From Ettlia oleoabundans (Eukaryota > Chlorophyta > Chlorophyceae > Chlamydomonadales): a stretch of DNA of 20,991 nt. Shown here piece by piece: positions 1 to 12,400 of this stretch (position 1 is the first letter of the stretch; every line of letters begins with the position of its first letter). Location: NCBI GenBank assembly GCA_019693395.1, contig JAAMXP010000066.1, positions 12,098 to 33,088 of the forward strand, read 5' to 3'. Under the pieces are notes generated by a model. That model was not told where the DNA came from, searched no databases, and saw only the letters and a program-made list of their open reading frames with translations. The translations under genes were made by a program, and so were the position numbers.

Positions 1-165
1 AACAAGCGCACGCACGGGCACTCATGCACCCACTCGCACACGCGCACGCACACACACATGCTTGCACACACGCACGCACAGACACACACACATATTCGAG
101 CGTGCGCGAAATCACATGCATATGCATGCGTGCACGCACACCAGCATGCTGTCACAAGGCGCTGG
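1..165. repeat. (CA)n-rich microsatellite inside a PKS intron
   Basis: A dense tract of CA, CACG and CATG units with few interruptions; on the PKS coding strand it is GT-rich. It sits in the intron after the exon that ends at 205, so it is transcribed but not coding. Open frames read across it are repeat artefacts (His/Thr/Ala rich). Confidence 0.75.
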
Positions 166-450
166 TCATGCCATGCAAGTAAGGCCTATGGAACTTTGTC
201 TTACCTGCAGCTGCCGTTTTTTGCATGTCTTGCCAAAAACGGCCAGCACTTCATCCAGCTTAGAAGCATCACAGCGGACCATTTGATATGCAGCAGCTGT
301 GCCTGGGTGCACTTGCGTTGAATTACTGGTGCCAGGGCTTGGGCGACCACTCCTTCCCAGAAGCACCACGTGCGGGGTCCCCTTCAAGGCTACCCAAATA
401 CCAATCAAGGATCCAATCATCCCAAGGCCTCCAGTGATCAACACATAGCC
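1..450 (-). other. Module C ketoreductase (KR), catalytic half, cut by the window edge
   Basis: The exon 205-450 follows the ER exon in phase 0, joining VIG to GYVLITGGLGMIGS. This is the glycine-rich nucleotide-binding motif of the KR Rossmann fold, with VVLLGRSGRPSPG after it and YQMVRCDASKLDEV further on. The exon ends at KRQLQ with a consensus donor (gtaag, plus 200-204). The catalytic Ser-Tyr-Asn part and the module's carrier protein must lie left of position 1. Positions 1-204 are intron. Unlike the ER before it, the cofactor motif here is intact. Confidence 0.82.
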
Positions 451-3400
451 CTGTAAACAGCTTCCACTGGAAAGTCAAAAGCTAGGAGCCCCATCTCTAT
501 GAAATGTCTTGCAAACGGCGGGAAAACCACACAGCTGCGGCCCCCCTAACCCCACTTACACCAATTACACAGGTCACCTTGCTCAGTGTATGTTGCTTTC
601 GGAAGGTGCGTATCATAGCCCTGCTCATGTGCTGGGGCTGGTTCTGGGATAAAGTGCGCAGTGTCTGCACCAACTGATTGATATCGTGCAAAGAACCATT
701 GGCGAGATGAGCCGCCAGTTCAGGCAGCATTGCAGTAGCACCTATGCTTGATGGGCGGTGCGACGAACACACAAAGTAGTAAACATCCGAGCGTTCTGCA
801 GGTTATAGTTCCGGTAAACATATCTAGTCTTGAGTGAATGGCACACGGTGCAAACAGCTGGAAACAACACCCTCATACCTTGTGCAACACGTGCTGCACT
901 CCACATGCCATAACTGCGCACGTTTACAAATCTGCCGCCATTGCACAATGCTGCAAGGCCGCCTGCGACATTGCTGCTGTTGTTGACGTTGTTTAAAATA
1001 ACAGAGACGGTGCGCAGCTGCAGTATTTCCGTAACATACATTGCAGATTCAGAGCTCATAACATGCTTGACACCAATGTGACGTAACCAACTACGATACA
1101 TGCTGGTGCTGCCAGTTGCCAAGGCAGTGGCGCCTGCTCCAGTAATCAGCTGCATAGCCACGGTGTCCATAACTGCGTCCGCTGTATTCATCAGCACAAA
1201 ATCTCTTGCACATGTTGAAACCATTTGACGTAGAGCACATGCAACTGTGATGTGCACACTCAGAAGGGACGATGTATCCTGGAAATCAATGTTGCTGGGT
1301 ACCTGAACGAGTAATTGAAAGGGAACAACAGTAGGCAACATGCGCGTTTCAGCAAGAGGCAGGAAGAAACATAAGAATGATGCGGCTCTTACGTGTACCA
1401 CACTTTGTGCGCTAACATGTATATGCGATCCTGCGCAATTGCTGATTGCACCAAGCACAACGTCCCCTATCGCGAAACGAAAATCTGCCCCTGTTTGGGC
1501 TGCAACAACTACGCCAACAAATCCAGCATGTCCAGCGACATAAGGAAGTTTAGCACTTTCAGAATGGTTATGAGAGCCAACCCTGCATGTGGTACTTGCG
1601 CTCTTATGGCGTTATTCATGGGTTCATTGAAATCATATGAGCGATGATCTGTTGGATGAAATGCATGTATCTTGTAACCACCACCCACCTGAAATCATAG
1701 TCCGAGGCTTCAGTTGCCACAACCACCTCTCCGGGCATCAATGAATCATGATTGTGGGAAAACGCAGGGCCTGATGCATTTGGTGATATGCGGACCTGCT
1801 GAAGCATAGCAGCCGCTAAACTGCCTCCCTGTAATATGTGTCCATATGCACTGCCAGATAAATCTGAGAATGCCAAACCCGTGTCATTTTGAACAACATG
1901 CAAAGCTATTTCGGATGGATGCCCAAGTGTCACTTGCTGCTGCAGATCTACAGCTTGCACGTGAATCCACTTAAGCTCTTGAACCATCGTGCGAGCAATG
2001 GCCCACATCCCCAGCCCTTTCGACAGGTACCTATGTGGACTGGGTGTTTGTACAGGAAGCGTTCCGCGCGTTAGAAAAGCAATTCGCCGGAGACTATCAA
2101 GCGTTGCCTGTTGGCCCAACGCTATCGCGGTGGCTGTAGAGCTGACATGGCTACCTGAGGGAGTAAGTATCATGTTTTGAGCCTCCTGCAGACCGGCTGT
2201 TTGCCCTGAGTTTGCGTTGCCGTAAGTAACCCAATCAAGATGGTAGATCCATTCCAGGTTTGGTTCATCACAACTCGCAGGTCCAAGGGGTTCCGCTTTA
2301 CTTGCGGGTGCATAAAACACTTCGTTTATCTCAAACTGTGGCTGTTGTAGCTTGCTTGCCACTGCCGAGCTGGTATTTTCTCTGAGAGCTTCCTGAACAG
2401 CTGTGCAATGGTAGTCGGAGAGTTTTTTGTGTAGAGTCAACGTCGATATGAAAGTAGGAAATTGTAGGGGCCGACCAATTACGTTTAGAGCGCAAGACAT
2501 ATGGAAATTGGTCTCCAGCAAGGTAGGGTGAATGCAATAGCTGGTGGACTCCGCAGCAATTGCAACACCGCTGATGATTGAAACAGACTCATGTGGCGGA
2601 GCTTTATGAGGTTCACTTAGTAGCACACGTGACATCTGGGTCCTCCCATATTTTGTCCGCGGTGTTCTAACAAGAGATTTGTCCTGATCTTGTTTGCTGA
2701 CTAAACCGCGGTAAAACTTTACCAAATGACAATGTTCATCACCTTCGTTCAAACAGCTTGCCCCATTGGTTGTGTTGACGGCAACCTGAAGAACCTTAGA
2801 ATTTTGCTCCAACACTAGTGGACCCGAAAAACATACATTATGCATCCCCAAATAACTCGCATTCATGAGGACATCAAAAGCAGCGAGCCCGACTTCTAAT
2901 AAGACACTCGGCGGAAAATACGATTTGCCAAAAAACTGCAAAGCATGATGTCCATTCAGAACAATCAATGCCTTCATAAAAGAATGCAGCTGTCAGTTCA
3001 CAAGTGTAAAACAAAGCACCTTGTACTGCTTCAAATACCACAGCTCGTGCTGTTGCAGATCAATGAGCATGGAAATAAGGTTTCTCCTGGTTGGATGTCG
3101 CAATGCCCTGCCCAAAAGGAAATACCTAGGTATTGAACACCAATGATATGTCCTTCGTAGATCGCCCAGTATAATGTCAGTCATTGTACTGCCTTTGGCT
3201 GGCACTTGAAGAAGCGCGTGGGAATTCACACCACTCATGCCAAATGAGCTAGTGCCTGCCAGCTGCTGAACTGCTGATGTAGGTAGCGCGGCAGCTTGAC
3301 GCGATGCATGCGGCATTAAGCTATGCAACGCCTCCCAGTCCTTGAAACTCAACTCTATGTAAGGGTTGATGTTGCACAGATGCAAGATAGGGGAGCAAGC

Positions 3401-6400
3401 CTGCAAGCAACAACACAATTTAGCAATCTCAACAGGGGTGTGGGCCAGGAAAAGGCTGCTGAGAGGCGTAGCACTGCTGGTATTGGTATAGGCATCACCT
3501 GCTTATGCACGGTTTGCATCAGCAGAAGTGCCCCACTGAGCCCTGCTGCGCCCTCGGTGTGTCCACAGCACGATTTGACGGACCCAACAATAATGGGATG
3601 CAAGCACCCATTTTCATCAGTATGTTGAGATATGGCATGGCCCAATGCAGTCATTTCAATTGGATCTCCAAGTTGCGTGCCAGTTCCATGAATGGCGACG
3701 TAATTAACTGCTCTGGGGGGCATTCCTGCATGTGTACACGGCAGCACCCTTGTTTAGGGAGCCCCGTCGCACAATTTGGCAAACTTGGCAAATCTCCTTG
3801 TGCACCTGTGCTGGTTAGGGCTGAAACAATCAGCGCTGTTTGGCTTGGACCGTGAGGTGCAGTCAGGCTGCTGCACCTCCCATCTTGATTCACAATGGTT
3901 GCCATTATTAAAGCACTTGCCACATTGGCAGTACTTTCACAACTCATTGTAACAACCACGCAGCCCTCCCCACGGCCGTATCCATCTGCTGAGGAATCAA
4001 ACGTCTTGCAACGTCCATCGGCCGACAGAGCCTGCATGCCAACGAACAACTTCACAAGGTTGAAACTCTGCTTTGGTGCCGTGTGAAAAAAGCTTCAGTT
4101 GCCAAATCATACACAAGTTGAGCCACCTTGAGTTGGCTGATGCCGCTCATGGTGCGTGGTAACAGTATCATGGATACACCACAGCTGACAGCAGTGTGTG
4201 ATTCATACTTGAGAAGACCAGTATGAGCCAAATGGAGCGCAACCAGTGACGATGAGCAGGCAGTATGTGTACTGCAACAGGATCAACAGGCCGACCATAA
4301 CTAGAACGACATGAGGAACAAAGGCTCTAGTGACGCATAAAAGTTACCTCACACATGGTCCAGTTAACCCAAATGTGTACGACACCCTGCCAATCAAAAA
4401 GTCCATCCCATTTCCTATGATGACGTTGGGACTTACTGTCACTCCCATATCACAAAGATATTGCACAAATTCCATGTGCATCAATCCAATGTAACTGCAG
4501 AATAACATTCAAGTATAAGTTGGGCATAGAGAACCACTGACTCAAGCTTACATTCTGCAGAAGCACTCACACTCCAGTATCCTGGGTGATGGATTGCCCT
4601 GTTCTTGTGCTCGAATCTGATAGCGAGACATGCATCTGCTCAAGCACAATGCGGCACTGAGGATCCATACATTCAGCGTCCTTTTCTCCAAGCCTACATT
4701 GACGTGTTTGGCGTCAGCCACATTATCCACACTCCGACAAGGTGCCCGCCAAAGGGCGTCCACCAATGCTTACCGGAACAGGTCAGCATCAAAAACCTCC
4801 ATAGAAGAATAAAATGCAGCAAAGCGCACATACATTTTGTCAACTGCGGGAGTAAGCACAAGAGTCACCACGATTGACATATGCAGATAGCAACTATAAG
4901 GTAGCCCGTTTTGCGGAACACACCACTGGGAAATGGAGCATAGTGACATTCGATGTCCCAGCGGCTAAGAGGTACAAGTGTGGGCAGGTCGGCGCCTGAA
5001 TGTACAGCTCCCCAAAATCCATCCAAACTCCCGGTTGTAGCAATATTTGAGAAACTGCAACTGAGGCCAATTACCATGGCTGTTGTGCTACCATCCACTG
5101 CATATGCCATACAGAGTGTCATGAGAAAATATATTGCGGCCATGTGTGTTATGTCCAGTACACCCCAGGTAAAAGAACATACCACTTCCTGACAAACTGT
5201 TCAATCCTGGTCCGAGCAAATGGTAGGCATCTGTTGGGATGGATGTTGAGGAGTTTGTCCAGGAGCCAACCGGTACTAACTCTTGAACAATATGTCCCGC
5301 CAGTGCTGCCGCTGTGGGGAAGTCAAAAGCGGAACCAAGGGGTAGATGCACTCCAAAGTCTTCTATTATAGAAGCACGAAGTTGAAGAATGCCTACAGTA
5401 TACAAGTGTTGATACAAGGTATCTTACTGAAAGTGTTTCACTGCAGGTGTCAACTGTTGAAACGTTTCTCTTTAAAGCACCTACCAAGAGAGTCGAGACC
5501 AGCTGCCATGAGAGGCTCATCCACGTTGACATTATGTCCTAGTATTGAAGCCACAATTGATTGCACCTGGTTCAAAACATCCGTTGTGGTCTTGACAGTG
5601 TCCAACTCCGCCCTGTGTCGATTGAGACCCCTGTCCACTTTGTGGAAATTGATCTCAACAGATTGGTGGGAAAGTTGTGAAAGCAAAAATGCCGCCATTG
5701 CATTGGGGGTAGGATAATCAAAAGTGGCTGTCAGAGGAATGTCGACTTTGAGCATGGCTGCCAACTGATTACAGAGCTGAACAATACCTGCAGGATATGA
5801 AGCTGACGTTGATGAATATGAAAGTTATCTGGTAGACAAATTGATACTTTGGGCGACACACCTATGGAATCCAGGCTGGATTCCAAAAACGGTTGATCTG
5901 GTAAGATAGTGGCGTTCAGGCTTGCCAACGAATTGAGGATCACATCAAGTACAACTTGACTATTCTGAATGGTTGCTAGACCGTCGTCTTTGCTCTTATT
6001 CGGTTCCGCATGATTTCCAAATGTAGCAATTGGCGCGTGAACATAATCAGATGCACTGCGTGCCTCAAACAGCAGCTTATACGCAGCAGGCAGCCCAGAA
6101 GGTTTACTGCACACCACAAAACTAACATGACGTAAGGAAGTATACACACATGCATACACGCACATGTCTGCTGCGAACCTTTGTGTGATGAACTCCTCAA
6201 ACAACGTGGGTACTTGTGTGAAACTTTTTTTAATAACCCTCCAAACGAACATGTTGCCTACAAAAAGACCTTGCTGCCAACTCCACAGGTTGGCATTGCT
6301 GACCACTTCATGCACAAAGCATGCAATGAGCTGTAGTGCCACCCCTGGGCGGACTGCGCACGACGACCACATAAAACACAGCGATGTTACCATCAATACT

Positions 6401-9400
6401 TGACTTGGCTGAAATTGTAATTCGCACCGCTTACCCATGCCGAGACCCAGGTGCTTCATGCGCTTGATGAAACCCTCGTTATTTACTGCCATACCACCAC
6501 TATCCCAGTTGCCCCATTGGACAGATAAGCAAAGACGCCCTTGGCCCTGCAATAGACGACTCGCACTGTTTGGTTTGTGCCGACTAATCCATTGCGCTGT
6601 TGGTCCGGCTTATAGGCGCAGCTCTTTACCCGGCCGCTGACTGGATTTACAGTATAAACGCGAACCGCTGCGGTTTTCCTCTCGACTGACTGAGCATGTG
6701 ATTTGCAACAAACAAACATCTGTCTTGGTGCAACTCGTGCCCCACATCACCTGCGCCATCAATGCGAAAGCATCCAATGCGCTATTGGCAGCAGCATAAC
6801 TTGCTTGCCCAGCTGCTCCGCTAAATGCAGCGAGTGAAGAGAACAACTTAAGGACAGACAAGGCAGCTGGAGAGGCATGCCACATGAGGTGCTGCGCACC
6901 AAACACCTTCCCTGCAACAAACCAGGCAATGTACGCTTCATATTACTAGGAATCATATTACTAAAACCGGACATACTGTTACTCTGAACCCAACTCCAAC
7001 CTATTGCCTTATGCCTCTACGATACTGATCATGCTGCTACTCACCAGAAAATTCACGTCTCATGTTTGCTATGCGCACGTTGGCAATGATTTTGCTGTCA
7101 AGTACTGCACCAGCATGCATGATGCCTTGCAAAACTTTATCTGTTGATTGACTAGCACATGTTAGCAAGAAGTTGGACTCTTCTTGTGTTGACACATCTC
7201 CCTTTACGCAAGTGACTCGATGGCAGCTGTTTCGCAAGGTTGTGGTCATTGATTCCCCACCTACATGACAACAGGCGCATATTGTAACGATAAACAGGTA
7301 TGGGTTGGCCACAATGCTGAATGTGTGCTACACCCAAAGGTACCAAGGGCGCAACATGAGGGATAGGTCTTACTTGAACGACCGGAGCGTCCAAGGAGCC
7401 AAACATCAGACAACCTAATGCTCGCAAGCCACAATGACACAACTGTGCCCAAAGCACCAAGGCCACCGGTAACAATAACTGATCCACTGAAATGCTCAGC
7501 AGGAGCTACGGTCGGCACAGACTCAAGTTTCTGCAATACAACTAGCTTGGCTGGGTAAAGCCAGCCAATCTTACATAAGGGTGTTTTTTTGTGTGTATCC
7601 ATCTTACCTTGGTGGGCTCGCGTACAAGGAGTCGAGGTGCCATCCATGTATTCGCTTGCATGTAACGACCATACACGTCTGACTTTGAGTCATGAAGCAC
7701 ATTCAGCCTACATGTAATGTGAGACCAGGAACACAAATTGGAAAAAAAAACTATTATATAAATTTGAATGTTGATTGGACGTTAGAACGAGTCTGCCGAT
7801 TGAAATCTTGAAGGCAGTCCACAGTATCAACAGATGCACCACTATGGGCCAATATCTCTCACCGCTGCCCCCCTACCCCCCGTCCCGCCCGCGCGGGTCC
7901 CCCCCCATACACCACCAACCCCAAGACATCGATGTCCATCTCCCGACACGTCCTCACGCACATATAGTTTGACGAGATTAAGCTGTCCAAACTTTCCCAC
8001 TTCCAGACGGCTCCAACAAACTCCACAGCACCCACACGCAGCAGGCTTTGCAAGCCCAAAACAGCTGCACTTGAACAGCTTCTTGATGGCACGCGATGTA
8101 CGGATTGCGCACCCGTTGACTGGAGCTGCACTGTTCCCCCCATACCCACTTGCGCTGTGGCTGTCTGTAACAATAAAATTGCAGATGCACACGCCAGCAG
8201 TGCGCCGCTTGCTTCAAAGGTTTTACTAGATTGCCATGTGGGGCAGGATATGGCATACTCTGCTGCCGACCCGACGGCAGTGTGCACTGAAAACACTGCA
8301 TTTTGCCTCGGGAAATTAATCATGGGGCGTGCGTCCGCTGGAGATACTACTTGGACGTTCGAGGCCTGCCATTCAGTCTCGTAGATTAAGCGCTTTTGGT
8401 CAACATCTGGCCGGTTGTTACCTTCAACACGATTTGCAAGGTGGATAGTCTTGGCTGTAAGCTCCTTTATATCTACACATGGTTTATTACACATGGTGCA
8501 GTGATGGGATGTGTGAACAATGCCCTGCTGCCTTGTTAGTTTCATTGACGACCAACAGTGTCTTTGGTGCAGTGGAGGCACCTGCAAGCAGACAGAAGAA
8601 ACAAGTGAAGGTCTGCTGTGCAGCCCAAGGTGATAACTAAATCTCACAGTAAACTTGCCTGTTGAACTACAAGATAGGCAGCCATCCCAGCAACCACCGA
8701 CGTTGCAGCAGTATCATCATGTTGTGTATCAATAGCAGTGGCTGGCCCCAGCTGCAATGCGTTGTCAATAATAGCCGGGTGCATCACCCAACCATTTCCC
8801 GGTCGTTGCCGCTGGAAGTCAATCTCACTAATACCAAAGGTGCCAAACTCAGGATATCTGATGGTTCTGTGCAATGGCACCAATGACTCCGTTGGCATTT
8901 CAAGGCAGTCTGCTGTCGGGGAGCCATCCCGTGTGTGTAATGAACGGGTTGCACAATCAATCAGTGGATGTTGCCATACACTACGGAAATGCGCTAGAAA
9001 GTGCAACTCAGGCCGCCTCAATATCTGACTCGAACTGTGCAATTGCACTCTCCCACTGGCAATGGACACATGGCAGTCCAGCAACACAGCCACTGCTGGA
9101 TTGACTAATAAAGGTGCAGGAATGGAACAGTTGGTTAAACAACATACCATTTGCATAGCGCCTGCCTCTGAGAGGAGATTGTGCGCACTGCACACAGCTG
9201 GCAATGACCAGGTGGAAACTTGCATGGCAATGCTGAAATGTCGTGCCAACAGTGCCCTTGCACGCACCTTGCAACACAAAACTCGAGCATGCCAGTACCA
9301 GGCATAACTTTGACGTTTTGGACTAAATGATCAAGAATCTCAGCAAAGTTTGCCGACAATGCACCCTGAAACCTGCAAATTAACATTTTTAGCATGAGTT

Positions 9401-12400
9401 TAACGCATTCCAGGACATTTAGAGTTGAGAGATTGATTATACTCGTATGATACTTCCAAAAAGGGGCATACCGTGCATCGAACTGCCTATGAACAGCTTT
9501 CTTGCACACACCTGCCAACCCCACTACTACGGTCCAGCAGAAAAGTTTTCAGCATATGATGGAAAGTGGGCAGTGGCCAGCGGCGTTTTCTTTGCCACCA
9601 CATCAAGCAGAGGGTTTCTTGCTGAAAAGCCGTGACCGAGAACAGCGCATGCGCATTGACGCCTGTCATGCCAAACGAGCTGCACCCCGCCAAAAAAGTG
9701 CGGGGCTGAGGCCAAGCTCCCGGCACTCGCGCAATGGAAAAAAGAGTATTGGAAGTATACCACTGGTCAAAAGAGGAGTACACATAGGTGTTTAAAACCC
9801 GCGTGTGTACATTTGTATGAGCAGATTGCTGTTGCAAGCCATTTGCTGCAAATAATGCACTATGGATGCCTGCAGCCCCCTCTGTGTGTCCAAATGATGC
9901 TTTAGAAGAGACTGCAAACTCAAGTGGCAATGAACGTTGCTTATTTCAATAGAAAACATTGCGCAACAACAAAATAAATCAATTACCATTAGTGGCCACA
10001 AACAGAGGGCAGAATGTACTTACACAAAGCTACAGAATGGGGGAACGATCCTGCCAATGCCTGCCCAAGCGCATTAACTTCTACAGGATCCCCAAGAGGT
10101 GTTCCAGTGCCATGCATGCCCACCCAGCAAAGAACATGGGGCGAACTGCTACTCTCCACCAATGCCGCATGAATCAATTCACGTTGTGCCAGACCATTTG
10201 GCGCAGTAAGTCCAGTACTACGGCCATCCTGATTGATTGCGGAACCTGAATGTTGGAAAACAAAACAGTGGACGTACACCAGTCTGTTTGAGGAATTCTG
10301 ACTTAAGATGTACCACTGAATGATGCTCACTTACCACACATATATACAAGGGGATGGCGGCTAGTGCCTGAGGCACACGTCACAAACGCAACGCATGCTT
10401 CCCCCCTTCCGTAACCATCAGCACTGGCGTCAAATGTCTTGCAGCGGCCATTGCTTGAAAGAGCGCGAAGTTGTGCAAGGTGGCTAGTTGTTGTTTCAGC
10501 AAGCATTAGATTAGTGCCAGCAATGACTGCAAGTCAAAGCAAGAAAGAGTTAAGCGGAAAGATTGAAATCCGGCATTTCACAAAACAAAGGAGCGCACCT
10601 GATGCTTGGGTTTGGCCATCGAGTAATGCACGATGACCCAAATGACACGCCACGAGGGAAGAGGAACACGCAGTCTCCAGCCCAATGCATGGTCCTGTGT
10701 AAAGAGTCACACAAAAAAGGCGAATTTACTGACAAGGCACGTGGTGCAAAAAAGATAACAAAGACAGAAATCACCTTGAAAGTCAAAAGTGTATGCCACA
10801 CGGCCTACCATAAAACTTAAACCACTTCCAGTCAATGATGACGCAGTCATGTCAATGTGATATGCATTTTGCAGTATCTGATACTCTTGCCAGACACATC
10901 CCACGTATATTCCCACCGTTCTATACATACAAGTCGGTAGATTTCCCTGCAATACCACTAACCATATGCAGTGGAGAGCGTTTATGAGCGGCCCATACCA
11001 GACTTGTATCAACGACCCACCCTGCATGCCTCCCATGACATTTCTAAAAGCAAGCGACATTGTGGGTCCAAGCCAACTGCCTCAGCACTCCCCAGACGAA
11101 ATAAAGTTTCGTCAAAATCAAATATGCCACGCATCCATGCGCCAAAACGGAGCATAGTGGACTGCAAACTTGAACATGTCAAGCAGAACGAAGTAAACTT
11201 TTGTGATGCTGCCTAACAACTCATGAATGACTGTGCTAGGAAGTTGTCGTACTAACCACTTATGGCCCGTTCAAGATTTAGACCCCCGTTTCGCTTTTGG
11301 TATTTTTGATTATGCTGAGACTTGCATACTGTTGCCCACCTGCATTACATCTCCAGCATTTTTTTCCGGGTCCCACCGCTCAAGCGGCGTGAGTGTAACA
11401 TAATCACAAACCAGCGCGTGGCTCTGTTGCAATATGCCTGCAATTATAATGAGCGCAGTGCACTAACTTACTCAAGTGCCATAAACCACGGCAAGCAGGC
11501 CCAAAAATAGCGATTCGGAGTGTACTTGTCTCTGCCTCGCCATTGGCAGCCATCAAAAACGCCCAACCCACAACTTCAGTTGTGCTGGTTTGAGGATGGT
11601 CCGCCCGTGAAATTGGCAGGGATATCCCAACCAAAGGATCAGTCTGATTTATATGTCCCGGCAAAGGCAAGAGAAAAACTCCCACGAGATACTCCACCAA
11701 GGCAACAAGAGTGGGATGCTCAAATATGGTGCTGGCGGGCAGCTCAATCCCGAACTCATGCTGGATAGCATCTCTAAGTTCCAGAGAACCTGCAAGACAT
11801 CGCACCGACTAATCGAATCAACAGCATGTACTACAAGCAATGACCCGGAGACATACATACCGTCAGCCTTGCCTGAAGAATCAAGGCCAGCCTCCATTAG
11901 CGGTTGATCAATAGGAATTTGTTCTATTCCCGATATATGCGCAACAATTGCAGACACCTGCTCCAAAATCTTGTTAGAACTGGCCACTGAAGCTGCTCCA
12001 ACAACATCAACTGTTGCCAAATCCACTAGCGGCAAATGGTTGGCTGGCAAGAAACTGGCAGTTGCCAATTCTAAAATTTTGAACCGGTTCCCGGTAGCTG
12101 TCAGCAGCTGATGCATCAAGCTGACTAGCCATGTATTGTTGCCCCATGCATCTGACACTAATGCCGCTCCAGCACCCAAGCTTCCCACTATACCCGCCGG
12201 CCACGCGGATGCATATGCCCTTGATGCTGCTAACAGTGCTCCTGCCATTGGTTTTCCCGTCCAATTGGGTGCAAACCCTGTTGCGAATACTTGCATGGAC
12301 GCATCTGCCATGGTTGGATGGTTTGCAAAGCTGTCATGGCGCTGTGCGGTGCCAAGCGAGCCTAAACCCGCCCAATAACTCCAGGTGCTGCTTTGGTTCG

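Noticed and set aside
58..321. Plus-strand open frames rich in His/Thr at the left edge
   Set aside because: They are translations of the CA repeat and of the antisense of a KR exon.
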